Shown piece by piece: positions 1 to 8,916 of a stretch of 64,000 bases of DNA (its first letter is position 1; each line of letters begins with the position of its first letter). A program made the translations under genes and the position numbers. The stretch lies in assembly GCF_001439925.1 (NCBI RefSeq), contig NZ_LMBV01000004.1, forward strand, positions 357,081 to 421,080, given 5' to 3'. A model generated the notes under the pieces. That model was not told the origin of the DNA. It did not search any database and saw only the letters and a program-made list of their open reading frames with translations. Origin of the DNA: Peribacillus muralis. Its GTDB lineage: Bacteria; Bacillota; Bacilli; Bacillales; DSM-1321.

Positions 1-1
1 T

Positions 2-64
2 GTACAAATTCCAGCCAAAGCGGTGGAAGAGCCTAGTGAAAGGCGCAATGAAGCAGGACTTTAG
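2..64 (+). CDS. C-terminal end of an unidentified protein (partial)
   Basis: An open frame runs in from the left edge for 20 codons (ending ...ERRNEAGL) and stops at TAG 62-64. A rho-independent terminator follows about 85 bases downstream, which fits the 3' end of a real gene. Too little is present to assign a family, and a chance open frame cannot be excluded. Confidence 0.35.
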   Translation, partial: VQIPAKAVEEPSERRNEAGL

Positions 65-147
65 TTGGTCATCATCATCTTTGGCTTATATAAAGTTATA
101 TGAAAGCCTGCTTCCTGTTTTGCAACGATAAATGGATAGGAAATATA

Positions 148-192
148 CAAAACACTTGCGAGATTAAATTCTTCGTAAGTGTTTTGTTTCTT
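148..192 (+). terminator. Intrinsic terminator upstream of cls
   Basis: A 14-bp stem (148-161 with 173-186, one G-U pair) with an 11-base loop is followed by TTTCTTTT. It closes the transcription unit entering from the left and insulates cls. Confidence 0.8.
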
Positions 193-257
193 TTACCATC
201 AATTAGGGGTATATATTTAAATGTACATAAAATATTGCTGTGTAGGAGAATGAAACG

Positions 258-1763
258 ATGAAAAGAAGAAGAATGGAAATTGTATTTTTATTTATTATAA
301 TAGCTGCGGTTTATATGATCTTATTTACACAAGCTAGCTTTGAATTAAAGCTATTTTTTGGAGGATTATATATTTTTGTCATGTTCATAACGATGATTTC
401 CCTCATGCTCGAAAATAGATTTGCTCACGAGACCCTATTATGGATGTACGTTCTCGTGTTTTTCCCGGTTTTGGGATATCTGTTTTATTTATTTTCAGGT
501 CAACTTTATTTAAAAGGCTATTTGTATCAAAGCAAACGGAAACGAGATCGTGAAGAATGGAAGAACCTCGTATCACATGTATCATCGCCAGATTTATCGT
601 TCCTGAATAATCATCAGCAATCGTTCGCGGCGTTTGCCGAAAATGCTTCTGAGACCAAAATAAGTACAGCTTCAAAAACAGCAGTTCTGAAAAACGGAAA
701 TGAAACATTTACGGAAATTATAAAGCAGTTAAAAAAAGCCGAAAAGTTCATTCATATTGAATATTATATTTTTCGGTCAGATAGGCTTGGTACGGAAATT
801 ATCGATATCCTCATAGAAAAAGCGGAAGCCGGTGTGGAGGTATTATTCATTTTTGATGCAGCCGGCAGTTTAAAACTTTCTAATAATGAAATTAAACGAA
901 TGAAAAATGCTGGAATAAAAGCCTTTCCTTTTTCTCCATTGAAACACGGTTTCTTCAATCAAAAATTCAATTTCAGGAATCACCGGAAAATCATCATCAT
1001 TGATGGGGAGATTGGCTTTGTGGGCGGCTTAAACGTCGGGGAGGAATATTTAGGAAGAAATAAAGAGATTGGATTCTGGAGGGACACTCACATGGTCCTT
1101 AAAGGGGAGGCGGTCTATATGCTACATACCGTGTTTCTTTTGGATTGGGAATATGTCAGTGGCGAAGATGTATTGCAAGAGCGTCCGCAATTAAAAAGCG
1201 AAGGTGAAAAAGGCGATGGAGCTGTCCAGGTGGTGGCAAGCGGACCGGATACTCAGCAGGGAATCATGAGTGATTTTTATTATGCGCTAATCACTAGCGC
1301 TACTGAATCAATTTGGATAGCTAGTCCATACTTCGTGCCTAATCAAGCAATTAAAGCAGCGATCAAACATGCTGCCGTAAAAGGGATTCAAGTTAGGCTA
1401 ATGGTTCCAGCAGTAAATGATGGGTTTTTAACCCAATATGGCAGCCGCTCATATTTCGGCGAACTGCTCCAATATGGTGTAGAGGTATATTCCTATAAAA
1501 AAGGTTTTTTACATCAGAAACTTATCATCGTCGATGGTGATACCGCATCCATCGGGACGGCAAACATGGATATGAGGAGTTTTCATCTTAATTTTGAAGT
1601 CAATGTCTTCCTTATGGGCAGCCGCTCCATCGATGATCTTATCTCTCACTATAAGGACGATATGCTGCATAGTGAAAAACTAGACCCGATTACATATAAT
1701 AGTCGAAGCATGCTTGAACGGTCAAAAGAATCATTTGCCAGGTTGTTCTCCAATGTACTCTAA
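258..1763 (+). CDS. cls: Cardiolipin synthase
   Basis: A membrane phospholipase-D-superfamily enzyme that condenses two phosphatidylglycerols into cardiolipin and glycerol. The 501 residues are typical for the family. Two N-terminal membrane helices (about residues 8-27 and 33-62) are followed by two PLDc domains with HxKxxxxD motifs: H242-K244-D249 in the run HRKIIIID, and H419-K421-D426 in HQKLIIVD. Both catalytic halves are therefore intact. The ATG at 258 has AGGAGA about 8 bases upstream. It appears monocistronic, since terminator 148-192 precedes it and exoA follows after about 70 bases. Confidence 0.93.
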   Translation: MKRRRMEIVFLFIIIAAVYMILFTQASFELKLFFGGLYIFVMFITMISLMLENRFAHETLLWMYVLVFFPVLGYLFYLFSGQLYLKGYLYQSKRKRDREEWKNLVSHVSSPDLSFLNNHQQSFAAFAENASETKISTASKTAVLKNGNETFTEIIKQLKKAEKFIHIEYYIFRSDRLGTEIIDILIEKAEAGVEVLFIFDAAGSLKLSNNEIKRMKNAGIKAFPFSPLKHGFFNQKFNFRNHRKIIIIDGEIGFVGGLNVGEEYLGRNKEIGFWRDTHMVLKGEAVYMLHTVFLLDWEYVSGEDVLQERPQLKSEGEKGDGAVQVVASGPDTQQGIMSDFYYALITSATESIWIASPYFVPNQAIKAAIKHAAVKGIQVRLMVPAVNDGFLTQYGSRSYFGELLQYGVEVYSYKKGFLHQKLIIVDGDTASIGTANMDMRSFHLNFEVNVFLMGSRSIDDLISHYKDDMLHSEKLDPITYNSRSMLERSKESFARLFSNVL

Positions 1764-1836
1764 TGGGAAAAAACACGGATCAATAGTATAGTGGAAAGGA
1801 ACGAAATTAACGGGAATAAGGGGAGTTTAAGAGAAA

Positions 1837-2601
1837 ATGAAATTGGTTTCCTGGAATGTAAATGGAATTAGGGCTTGTGTAAAGAAAGGATTTTTAGATT
1901 ACTTCAAAGATGTGGATGCGGATATTTTCTGTCTGCAAGAAACGAAGCTTCAAGAAGGCCAAATCGCGCTTGAGCTTGAAGGGTACCATCAATATTGGAA
2001 TTATGCATTGAAAAAAGGTTATTCCGGCACTGCCATATTCACAAAGGAAAAGCCGCTTTCAATAAAATATGGTGTAGGTGATTTGACCGAGGAACCAGAA
2101 GGGAGGATCATCACCCTCGAATACAAGAATTTTTATGTCGTGAACGTCTATTCACCAAATGCCAAAAGGGATTTGACTAGGCTAGATTATCGTCTCGAAT
2201 GGGAAGAAGCAATGATCGACTATCTTAAGGAGCTCGACATGATTAAGCCGGTTTTCTTTTGTGGCGATCTCAATGTAGCGCATCAGGAAATCGACTTGAA
2301 AAACCCAAAACCTAACATCGGCAATTCTGGTTTCACAACGGAAGAACGTGGTAAGATGACGGAGTTGCTTGATGCAGGGTTTATCGATACGTTTCGCCAC
2401 TTTTATCCTTTACAGGAAGGTGCCTATACGTGGTGGTCGTACATGAGCAAAGTAAGAGAACGAAATATCGGGTGGAGAATCGATTATTTCATTGCTTCAA
2501 AGCGGTTGTCCAGTTCTCTAATCGATGCCAACATCCACTGTGATATCATGGGGAGCGATCATTGCCCCGTCGTCTTGGAAGCGAATCTTTCATTCGAATA
2601 A
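1837..2601 (+). CDS. exoA: Exodeoxyribonuclease III (AP endonuclease)
   Basis: A 254-residue endonuclease/exonuclease/phosphatase-family enzyme close in size to Bacillus subtilis ExoA. It incises DNA at abasic sites and removes 3' blocking groups in base-excision repair. The metal-binding N7 (SWNVNG) and E35 (LQETK), the GDLNVAH loop and the terminal GSDHCP motif with catalytic D241/H242 are all visible. The ATG at 1837 is preceded by a GGGGAG-like Shine-Dalgarno. No signal peptide is present, as expected for a cytosolic repair enzyme. Confidence 0.95.
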   Translation: MKLVSWNVNGIRACVKKGFLDYFKDVDADIFCLQETKLQEGQIALELEGYHQYWNYALKKGYSGTAIFTKEKPLSIKYGVGDLTEEPEGRIITLEYKNFYVVNVYSPNAKRDLTRLDYRLEWEEAMIDYLKELDMIKPVFFCGDLNVAHQEIDLKNPKPNIGNSGFTTEERGKMTELLDAGFIDTFRHFYPLQEGAYTWWSYMSKVRERNIGWRIDYFIASKRLSSSLIDANIHCDIMGSDHCPVVLEANLSFE

Positions 2602-2653
2602 ATTCGGTTAATTGGGGATACTATTGATTACCGATAAACAGGTAGGAGGTAGG

Positions 2654-3055
2654 ATGATGAAGACATTCATCGTGAGTTTCCATCAAGAAGATAATGTAGA
2701 CAGCATGCAGGTGCAAAAACTGACGGCCGCCGAATTTGAAAAAACGACGTCCCGTGGATTTCGCAGGTTATTTGATTTAGATACTAATATCGGCTATTTC
2801 GTCTTTTTTGATGCTGAAGATGATGAGGGGGATTTATCTCATTTGGTCTTACAGTATGCAGAAGATAATCAGGATCCAAGTGATTGTTATTCTTTTTCTA
2901 AACCTGATTTTTATGAATTCATGGCCCTTTATTTGCAAGGCATGAATGATAGTGAAGAAGATGAAGAAGGTGATGATGAAGAATATGGGCCTATCCATCA
3001 TCTTGCCCATTTGATGTTTCACATCGTTGAGGAAGGGAAATCCGTAAAGCCTTAA
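2654..3055 (+). CDS. Conserved hypothetical acidic protein
   Basis: About 133 residues of unknown function. An open frame extends upstream, but TAGGAGGT at 2643-2650 points to ATG 2654 or the adjacent ATG 2657. The N-terminal half looks like a small alpha/beta fold (MKTFIVSF..., then GYFVFFDAEDDEGDLSHL), followed by a very acidic stretch near residues 100-115 and a histidine-rich tail (PIHHLAHLMFHIV). There is no signal peptide or membrane helix. It lies between exoA and an HNH gene on the same strand with short gaps, so it is probably co-transcribed with them. Confidence 0.7.
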   Translation: MMKTFIVSFHQEDNVDSMQVQKLTAAEFEKTTSRGFRRLFDLDTNIGYFVFFDAEDDEGDLSHLVLQYAEDNQDPSDCYSFSKPDFYEFMALYLQGMNDSEEDEEGDDEEYGPIHHLAHLMFHIVEEGKSVKP

Positions 3056-3070
3056 CGGACGTAGTGGGAA

Positions 3071-3349
3071 ATGAGAGGTACATGTGAGCTTTGTCAAAGG
3101 GATGGAATTGAATTGACCGTCCATCATTTAATACCAAGAGAAGAGGGAGGCAGTCATTTACCAACTGCAGCCCTTTGTAAATCATGCCATAAACAGATTC
3201 ACGCCCTGTATTCAAACAGGGAGCTAGCCATCCGCTTATATACGATAGCATTGCTTAAAGATGATGAATCCTTAAAAAAATATATAAAGTGGATTAAAAA
3301 ACAGCCGGCAACGAAAGCAGTCAAAATAAGAAAATCCAAAACCAAATAA
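3071..3349 (+). CDS. Small HNH-domain protein (YisB-like)
   Basis: A 92-residue protein made almost wholly of an HNH nuclease fold: CxxC at residues 5-8, the HHLIPRE core near 18-24, then LCKSCHKQIH. Two zinc-binding CxxC pairs flank the catalytic HH. It resembles the small stand-alone HNH proteins of bacilli such as YisB, whose biological role is not established. Its ATG is 15 bases after the preceding stop, and a strong hairpin terminator follows directly. No restriction or homing partner is adjacent, so a role in defence is not indicated. Confidence 0.8.
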   Translation: MRGTCELCQRDGIELTVHHLIPREEGGSHLPTAALCKSCHKQIHALYSNRELAIRLYTIALLKDDESLKKYIKWIKKQPATKAVKIRKSKTK

Positions 3350-3391
3350 AAAGGGGAAAGCCGTCTGTTATGATGATGGCTTTCTCCTTTT
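3349..3391. terminator. Bidirectional terminator between convergent genes
   Basis: A 14-bp stem (3349-3362 with 3378-3391, one G-U pair) has A-rich and T-rich flanks on both sides. It can end both the rightward HNH unit and the leftward DUF2179 gene. Confidence 0.8.
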
Positions 3392-3396
3392 GCTTT

Positions 3397-3918
3397 TTAG
3401 CTTGCCTTATTTTTTAACCGATCCAATAAAAATCCGCCTTTGAAATAACGCGGTTCATATGAAATGATGAAAGCCTTCGGTTCGAATTTTTCAACGGTTG
3501 CGATTAATTCTTGCTCACGGTTTCGTTTCGTCAAGATTTCCATTCGATAACGGTTGCTATCCCTGCCCTCACCAGTATAGAGGGTGACACCGAATCCATT
3601 GTTCCTTAGTGTATCGACTAACTCAGCATTTTTGGATTGGGTATTTACGGTTACATTTATATAGCCGATGGCGAGTTTTTGCTCAATTTTCGTTCCAAAA
3701 ATAATACCGATACCAAAACCGACAGCATATACAACCATGGCAAGAAAGCTTTGGTCACCGCCAAATACGAGAGACAAACCAAAAACGTATACTAACATTT
3801 CTGCAATGCCTAGTATTGAGGCAAGGATGGTGATATTTTTCACTAAGAAAATGGTTCGCAGCGTGTAAATCGGTACATAAATAAGTTGCAATAGTAGTAT
3901 TAGAAGTATCTCTTTCAA
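3397..3918 (-). CDS. DUF2179/DUF5698 (UPF0316) membrane protein
   Basis: A 173-residue member of the UPF0316 family (YebE type). Three hydrophobic helices occupy residues 1-75 and a soluble DUF2179 domain the C-terminal half (about 85-165). DUF2179 domains recur as C-terminal domains of YitT-type transporters and are thought to sense small molecules, but no reaction is known for this family. The start is TTG at 3918 with GAGGTG about 5 bases upstream on the minus strand. It stands alone, convergent with the HNH gene and sharing its terminator. Confidence 0.85.
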   Translation of the reverse strand: MKEILLILLLQLIYVPIYTLRTIFLVKNITILASILGIAEMLVYVFGLSLVFGGDQSFLAMVVYAVGFGIGIIFGTKIEQKLAIGYINVTVNTQSKNAELVDTLRNNGFGVTLYTGEGRDSNRYRMEILTKRNREQELIATVEKFEPKAFIISYEPRYFKGGFLLDRLKNKAS

Positions 3919-4500
3919 AACAGCACCTCACCATATCTTGTAGTTATTTTACGATGTTTGAGCTTTTGGGATCATCATCCCATATGTAACATCTTCCATA
4001 ATCTAACCACAATTTATAAGCTGAATTCAATGGGAATATTATGTATTTTGTGTGAATGTTTATAGAGAGGGAATTCGAACAAATTATATTTTTTGGCTTT
4101 GTTAAAGATTGTGTTGTTATTAGATTAAAAACGAACGCTCGTTCCTGAATGGGCTGATATTACTGAGAGCAAGTGAGTTTTAATGGCGGTAGTGGGTTTA
4201 ATCAAACCAAATCAAATACATCAGCAGCGATTGAAGGAGTTCTGCACAAAGAGAAACAGAATCTGTATTCACTGATGTATTTTACTTGTTTCTTCTCAGG
4301 TAACATAACTTATGATAAACTATTGTTATCAGAACTTTCCAAATAATGGAGCGTTCCTTATACCGTTTTATCGGCCAGTTTAATTGAACAAAGAATTGGC
4401 ATGACATCTTATTAATTAGCGAGCAATCTCTAACACGTCGCAAATGAATTCTGACCAAAGGTATGATCTATAATAGGGATTAAATTGGAGGGGATAGAAA
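3919..4500. other. Intergenic region without a recognisable gene
   Basis: Between the DUF2179 and DinB genes I find no credible ORF. It contains a GAACG-CT-CGTTC palindrome near 4133, an 11-bp inverted repeat (4214-4224 with 4272-4282, about 47-base spacer) and a TATAAT box at 4469-4474 that probably serves the DinB gene. Decayed mobile DNA is possible but not demonstrable. Confidence 0.5.
4214..4282. repeat. Inverted repeat with long loop
   Basis: AAATACATCAG at 4214-4224 is the exact reverse complement of CTGATGTATTT at 4272-4282. The 47-base loop contains a second small repeat (ACAGAATCTGT). It could be a structured RNA or a mobile-element scar. No T tract follows directly. Confidence 0.4.
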
Positions 4501-4995
4501 ATGGATGTAAAGACACTTTTGTTACAACAGTGGGCAAACTGCTTAGATAAAGAAGAATGGTTTCCACCACTTGAAAAAGTGCTAGAGGATGTTACTTTTG
4601 AACAAGCACTTTGGAAACCAGCGGATGGGACAATGAATTCCATTTGGGAATTAGTTTGTCATTTACTTTTCTATGAAAAAAGATTTCTGATGCGATTTCT
4701 TGGTGAAACAGCGAATGAACCACAGGCAGAAGATAATGATGCTACATTTCGAATCCCAACTGAGACGTTAGAAAATTGGAAAGAAACAAAACAAGAATAC
4801 TTTCATGTTCATCGTGAACTGGGAAAAATACTAGCAAAATCTGAACATGAAGATTTGTATAGACAGATCCCAGGAGAAGATAATTCATTAGTGCTTGAAC
4901 TGAAGAGTTTAGCGTTGCACGACGCATACCATATTGGACAAATTGTATTCCTAAGTAAAATGCAAGGAGCTTGGCCTGCGAAGCGCAGCTTTTAA
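4501..4995 (+). CDS. DinB-family protein
   Basis: A 164-residue four-helix-bundle protein of the DinB/YfiT superfamily. These bind a divalent metal through three histidines and include thiol-dependent transferases, though many members are uncharacterised. Candidate ligands are the His of VCHLLFYEKR (near residue 59) and the two His of LHDAYHIGQ (near 139-143). The ATG has GGAGGGG about 8 bases upstream. It is monocistronic, with a terminator at 5051-5084. The substrate cannot be read from the sequence. Confidence 0.85.
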   Translation: MDVKTLLLQQWANCLDKEEWFPPLEKVLEDVTFEQALWKPADGTMNSIWELVCHLLFYEKRFLMRFLGETANEPQAEDNDATFRIPTETLENWKETKQEYFHVHRELGKILAKSEHEDLYRQIPGEDNSLVLELKSLALHDAYHIGQIVFLSKMQGAWPAKRSF

Positions 4996-5050
4996 AAAGC
5001 TTCGTTAGCTTTACGGTTATTTCTCTATAGGTGCTTTAAAGGAATAAGAA

Positions 5051-5084
5051 TGGGAACGTCCAAAACGGACGTTCCCATATTTTG
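5051..5084 (+). terminator. Intrinsic terminator after the DinB gene
   Basis: An 11-bp perfect stem (TGGGAACGTCC 5051-5061 with its complement at 5067-5077) and a 5-base loop, followed by TATTTTGT. Confidence 0.85.
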
Positions 5085-5201
5085 TACTTGAAAAACAACA
5101 ATACTATTAAAAAAAGCCTATTTATTAAACGAACTTCAACATACTCTTTTTTGTGAAGATTTGGTATCATTATCCTTAATCATTCATTGGGGGGATTGAT
5201 C

Positions 5202-5546
5202 ATGATTAATTATGATGGGCGGATTTTCAAAGCAAAAGTCAATTCAGAAATCGGGGAAGTTTCGGACAGTACGTCCTTTCACTATTCACAGGAAGGATCG
5301 ATTCTTTCAGCAAGCTATCAAGGCGGCGAAATTATTAAAGGGACTTTGATAGGACTTGTCAATCCAGATGGAACTCTTCAATTCCGCTACAACCATATCA
5401 ATGAACAAGGGGAAATTAGAGGAGGCAGCTGTTTCTCCAAACCGGAAATATTGAATGACGGCAGAATACGATTACATGAATGGTGGAAATGGTCAGATCT
5501 CGAGCAAAGCGAAGGACACTCCATCATGGAAGAACAGAGAAAATAA
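5202..5546 (+). CDS. Conserved hypothetical protein (often labelled N-acetylglutamate synthase)
   Basis: A 114-residue beta-rich protein with repeated short strands ([40 protein letters not shown]) ending in a charged tail. Close relatives in bacilli carry the name N-acetylglutamate synthase, but no GNAT acetyl-CoA motif is visible, so that label looks unreliable. ATG 5202 is chosen over the in-frame TTG at 5187 because a GGGGGG ribosome site lies at 5189-5194. It probably forms a short unit with the histidine phosphatase that begins 24 bases after its stop. Confidence 0.7.
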   Translation: MINYDGRIFKAKVNSEIGEVSDSTSFHYSQEGSILSASYQGGEIIKGTLIGLVNPDGTLQFRYNHINEQGEIRGGSCFSKPEILNDGRIRLHEWWKWSDLEQSEGHSIMEEQRK

Positions 5547-5570
5547 TGTAAACCAATATAGAAAGGTTTG

Positions 5571-6146
5571 ATGACAATTACGACGATTTGTTTAGTGAGG
5601 CATGGCCAAACTGATTGGAATGCACAGGGAAAACTGCAAGGGCAGACCGATATCCCTTTAAATGGACTTGGAAAAATACAGGCACGGCAATGTGGTGAAT
5701 TTTTGATGAAAGAAAATTGGGATGTAATCATTACAAGTCCCCTTATCAGGGCAAGGGAAACGGCTGATATCATTGCTCTTAACATCAATGTTCCTGTAAT
5801 TGAAAAAATTGAATTCATTGAAAAGAACTTTGGAGCCGCAGAGGGTTTGACAGCTGAAAAGAGGGAGGCGGCATTCAAAGATAAAGCCTATCCTGGCCAA
5901 GAAAGTGAACAGTCACTCACGAGCAGGCTGATGAAGGGACTTCAAGAAATCCAGGAGGAATATCCCGAAAGGAAAGTAATTCTCGTTGCACATGGGGCCG
6001 TCATTCATTTTATATTACGATTGATGTCCAACCAATCAATTATATCCAATGAAATGCGTTTATCCAATGCATGCTTGAGCACGATAAGATTCGAGGTCGA
6101 TTCTTGGATCATAAAGGACTTCAATCAAATCAATCACTTATCATAA
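5571..6146 (+). CDS. Histidine phosphatase family protein
   Basis: A 191-residue phosphoglycerate-mutase-like phosphatase. The phosphohistidine motif is R10-H11-G12 in CLVRHGQTDWN. The acid region (FIEKNFGAAEG) and the second catalytic His in VAHGAVIH are present, so it should be active. It resembles broad-specificity phosphatases such as B. subtilis PhoE; the real substrate is unknown. The start is ATG 5571 with AAAGG just upstream. A TTG three bases earlier is too close to that site. Confidence 0.85.
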   Translation: MTITTICLVRHGQTDWNAQGKLQGQTDIPLNGLGKIQARQCGEFLMKENWDVIITSPLIRARETADIIALNINVPVIEKIEFIEKNFGAAEGLTAEKREAAFKDKAYPGQESEQSLTSRLMKGLQEIQEEYPERKVILVAHGAVIHFILRLMSNQSIISNEMRLSNACLSTIRFEVDSWIIKDFNQINHLS

Positions 6147-6205
6147 TGCTATAAAAGGAATAGGCTTGGCTGTTCTCACCAGCTCATGAAAGAAAGAAGG
6201 AAATC

Positions 6206-6883
6206 ATGATTAATAAAAAGACGGCAATGGTCTTGGGGGCAACGGGAGTGGTCGGCACCCAGCTCGTTAAAGAATTAGGCAATAGCCATATATATGAAGA
6301 AATTCACTTGCTGACAAGAAGGCATGTGGAAATCAAAGAACCGAATTGCACCGTACATACCGTAGATTTCGAACGTTTAACTTCGTTTGCGCATTTATTT
6401 AACGTCACGGATGTTTTTATATGCTTGGGTACAACGATCAAGAAGGCAAAATCTAAAGAGGCGTTTCGTAAAGTCGATTATGACTACGTTATGAAAGCGG
6501 CGAAAATCGCTAAGAACTGCAATGTTGAGAAATTACTTGTCATAACGGCTATGGGAGCCAATTCAAAATCAACCTTTTTTTACAGTCGTGTAAAAGGTGA
6601 TGTCGAAGGGGGACTTCAACAATTAGCTCTGAAATCGGTCCATATATTTCGTCCTTCCTTACTTCTTGGCGAACGAGAGGAATTCCGGGTCGGTGAGAAG
6701 ATTTCAGGTATAGTGAGTTCCATTGCCCAATTTATCTTCATAGGACCACTACGTCCCTATCGTGCCATTGAAGCAAAAAAAGTAGCCGCTGCTATGTATA
6801 TCGCGGCCCAAACATCCACTACAGGCTTTCACATTCATCCTTCTGATGATATCGAGAAGCTTGCAGCTTCGAATGATTGTTAA
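6206..6883 (+). CDS. NAD(P)-binding SDR-type oxidoreductase (HTATIP2-like)
   Basis: A 225-residue atypical short-chain dehydrogenase/reductase. The Rossmann signature GATGVVG is at residues 11-17. VDF and CLGTT segments follow, then the catalytic region around FYSRVKGDVE, where Tyr and Lys are five residues apart (a variant of YxxxK). The C-terminal half includes FRPSLLLGEREEFR, typical of the HTATIP2/YhfK-like group that binds NAD(P) through NmrA-like folds. The substrate is unknown. AAGAAGGAAAT precedes the ATG. A gene-poor stretch follows. Confidence 0.8.
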   Translation: MINKKTAMVLGATGVVGTQLVKELGNSHIYEEIHLLTRRHVEIKEPNCTVHTVDFERLTSFAHLFNVTDVFICLGTTIKKAKSKEAFRKVDYDYVMKAAKIAKNCNVEKLLVITAMGANSKSTFFYSRVKGDVEGGLQQLALKSVHIFRPSLLLGEREEFRVGEKISGIVSSIAQFIFIGPLRPYRAIEAKKVAAAMYIAAQTSTTGFHIHPSDDIEKLAASNDC

Positions 6884-8139
6884 GGGCTCCCACTTTTGAA
6901 ATTCCTTTTGCTTCGCCAGAGGTTCAGGTATTAGGGCGAAACGTTCGAAAGCTACCGGTACAAATTCATTAATCAATAGATAATTTCAATTTGATCTCGC
7001 AAAATTGAAACATGTTTAGATAGAAACTTCAATTCCTCAAGTCTTACAAGCTAAAAGTTATATCCCAATTGATTGGTGTCCATGGTGCGAGAATCTGGCT
7101 TAGAAGACACCTCTAGGACAGTTCCAGCAGGCATAAAGTCGAGGACGGACCTCGAGTGCGCCTGGTACACACCCAAACATTTGTAGACAAATTCGATATT
7201 AATCGGGTTTGTCCTTTCTTGTTAGTCTTTAATTGGGAATGATTTTCTTATTAAATCATTTCAAGCTCAATTCGCTGAATTAAATCTTTCTTTAAACGAA
7301 TCTAAGTCGTTGTTGACTAAAGCTCTTATCTAGTGAAGTGAAAGTCCGGTGGTACTCTCTTATAATTATTTTGCTTGGCTTGCCATTTAGTTATAGTTGT
7401 ACCATTTGTAGTTTGAATTTTTGGTGAATGTTCGACGCTTATGTATAGTCATAGTAGATTATAAATTTTCGTTAGACTACTTGTCCTTAATATTATTTCA
7501 CTTATTGTAGCCGATTGAATACAAAACACTGGGAGCAATTGAGGCGATAGCTTCATCTTGATGCAAAGTGGATTGGAACGGAAGGTGCGAAACTCCTGCG
7601 GGAAATGCGGTTAAGGGGAGACCCATAGGCGCAAGCTCCGAGGAGGCTCCCCAACCGCCCGCGGAAAGGGAGCGCCTGCAGTGGAAAGCCACGGTCTAAG
7701 TAAATACCACACGCAAAGCGGAATGGAACGGCAGGGCACTGAGAGATTGGGGTTTTTATACAATAGATCCCTTTGTCAATATTCTTATCAGTTCTCCATT
7801 CTTAACGGTTTTTGAGGCTTTATATTGGTTGTTGAAACCCTTTCGTTATCATCCTGTGATATCTGTCATCCATTCTTTATCTGTTTGTTCTTTGTATGAT
7901 AAGCAGTTGTGCTATTATTTAAAAGGTTATCAAGTATGTGGATAGAATTAACTGCAGGTGATTATTCATCGCATTAGAGGAAATGTAATAGATATGCGCA
8001 CTTGCATAGTTTTAAAAAACAGTTTTGAAGTTTCTCGATATCGCGACCCAAACTAAGTTAGAAGGGACTTGTTTTCCATAGATTGCCCAGCATCACAATA
8101 GATAACTTCATGGAAAGTAAAAAGGAAAGGTGAAAAAAT
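6884..8139. other. Long gene-poor interval
   Basis: About 1.25 kb with no ORF I would defend. A short stretch near 7070-7110 reads WCPWC in one frame, as in a thioredoxin-like or DUF255 protein, but is broken by stops and may be gene debris. A small hairpin (TCGAGG/CCTCGA) lies near 7140-7155. The GC-rich repeat at 7562-7736 is the only clear element. Confidence 0.5.
7562..7736. repeat. GC-rich dispersed Bacillus intergenic repeat
   Basis: A block far richer in GC than its surroundings, with internal complementarity (GCGGTTAAGGGGAG at 7607-7620 against CTCCCCAACCGC near 7647-7658) and the run GGCGCAAGCTCCGAGGAGGC. Its start (GCAAAG.GGA.TGGAACGG) recurs at 7712-7731, so the unit is followed by a truncated second copy. 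From memory, blocks of this kind are dispersed between genes in several Bacillaceae genomes; their function is unknown. A minus-strand ORF through it is only a by-product of its composition. Confidence 0.7.
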
Positions 8140-8916
8140 GTGAACACAGATCAAGCTTTCGACCTTTTAAAGGATGCAGGTGTAGCAGAAAGTAACAGTA
8201 TTCAAATTGTCAGGCGTTGGCTACGTGAAGGCCGGATTAAATATGAGGGAGGAAACGTGCATAGAGAAAAAGCATTTACGGTGTCTGACACAGATCTAGC
8301 GTTTGATTTGTTGAAAGATGCAGGGATTTCAGAAAACAATCGTATAAAGACGGTCAGGCGTTGGCTTGTTGAGGGCAGAATAAAATACGACGGCCGAAAT
8401 ATGGAAAGTTTTAAATCTTCAATTGATGACAAACCCTTCAAACTGTCTATAAATGAGCTTCCGGATCAAAATAAAGACGAAATCATTCAACGGTTAAAAT
8501 TAAAAATACAAGCTCAAGATACGCATTTAAAAGGAATGGAAGAGCTTCATGAGACTTCAAAGAAAAAATTGATTCAGCAAAGAGAGATGTATAAAAAGGA
8601 AGTTGTCATGCTAAGGAATGAGAACAGCAAATTGCAAAATGAAGCGAAGGATTTATTAACGGAGAATATTGAATTACGAAATGAATTGATGAAAGCGAAG
8701 CAAAATCAAACAGATCGTAACCATTCAGTTCCAACTGCTCGAACAGATGATTATAATAAAAAATTAGGACTTTCAAAAAAAGCAACTGTTAAAGAAGTAT
8801 TGGCAGGATATAAAGGTTTATTAAAAATAACTCATCCTGACCATAATGGCAATGCTAAGGTATTTCATTACATTAAGACTGATTACGATAACTTTAGGAA
8901 TGGTAACAATGGTTAA
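8140..8916 (+). CDS. Tandem HTH-like repeat, coiled-coil and C-terminal J-domain protein
   Basis: A 258-residue protein of unknown function. Residues 3-39 and 51-87 are two copies of one module, AFDLLKDAG.....RI.TVRRWL.EGRIKY.G.N, which resembles an excisionase/MerR-type helix-turn-helix. A charged coiled coil covers about 105-195. The last 55 residues read as a J domain: KLGLSKKATVKEVLAGYKGLLK, then H232-P233-D234, the motif that stimulates Hsp70 ATPase. The start is GTG 8140 with AAAGGTG upstream. It stands alone between two long non-coding stretches, which suggests horizontal arrival. A DNA-bound co-chaperone or a plasmid/phage-derived DNA-binding factor is possible. Confidence 0.75.
   Translation: MNTDQAFDLLKDAGVAESNSIQIVRRWLREGRIKYEGGNVHREKAFTVSDTDLAFDLLKDAGISENNRIKTVRRWLVEGRIKYDGRNMESFKSSIDDKPFKLSINELPDQNKDEIIQRLKLKIQAQDTHLKGMEELHETSKKKLIQQREMYKKEVVMLRNENSKLQNEAKDLLTENIELRNELMKAKQNQTDRNHSVPTARTDDYNKKLGLSKKATVKEVLAGYKGLLKITHPDHNGNAKVFHYIKTDYDNFRNGNNG

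Noticed and set aside
7060..7200. WCPWC thioredoxin-like reading
   Set aside because: In-frame stops follow within a few codons and no start or flanking homology could be recognised; at most gene debris.
7498..7692. 64-codon minus-strand frame across the GC-rich repeat
   Set aside because: It arises from the repeat's composition, and no ribosome site or family was seen.
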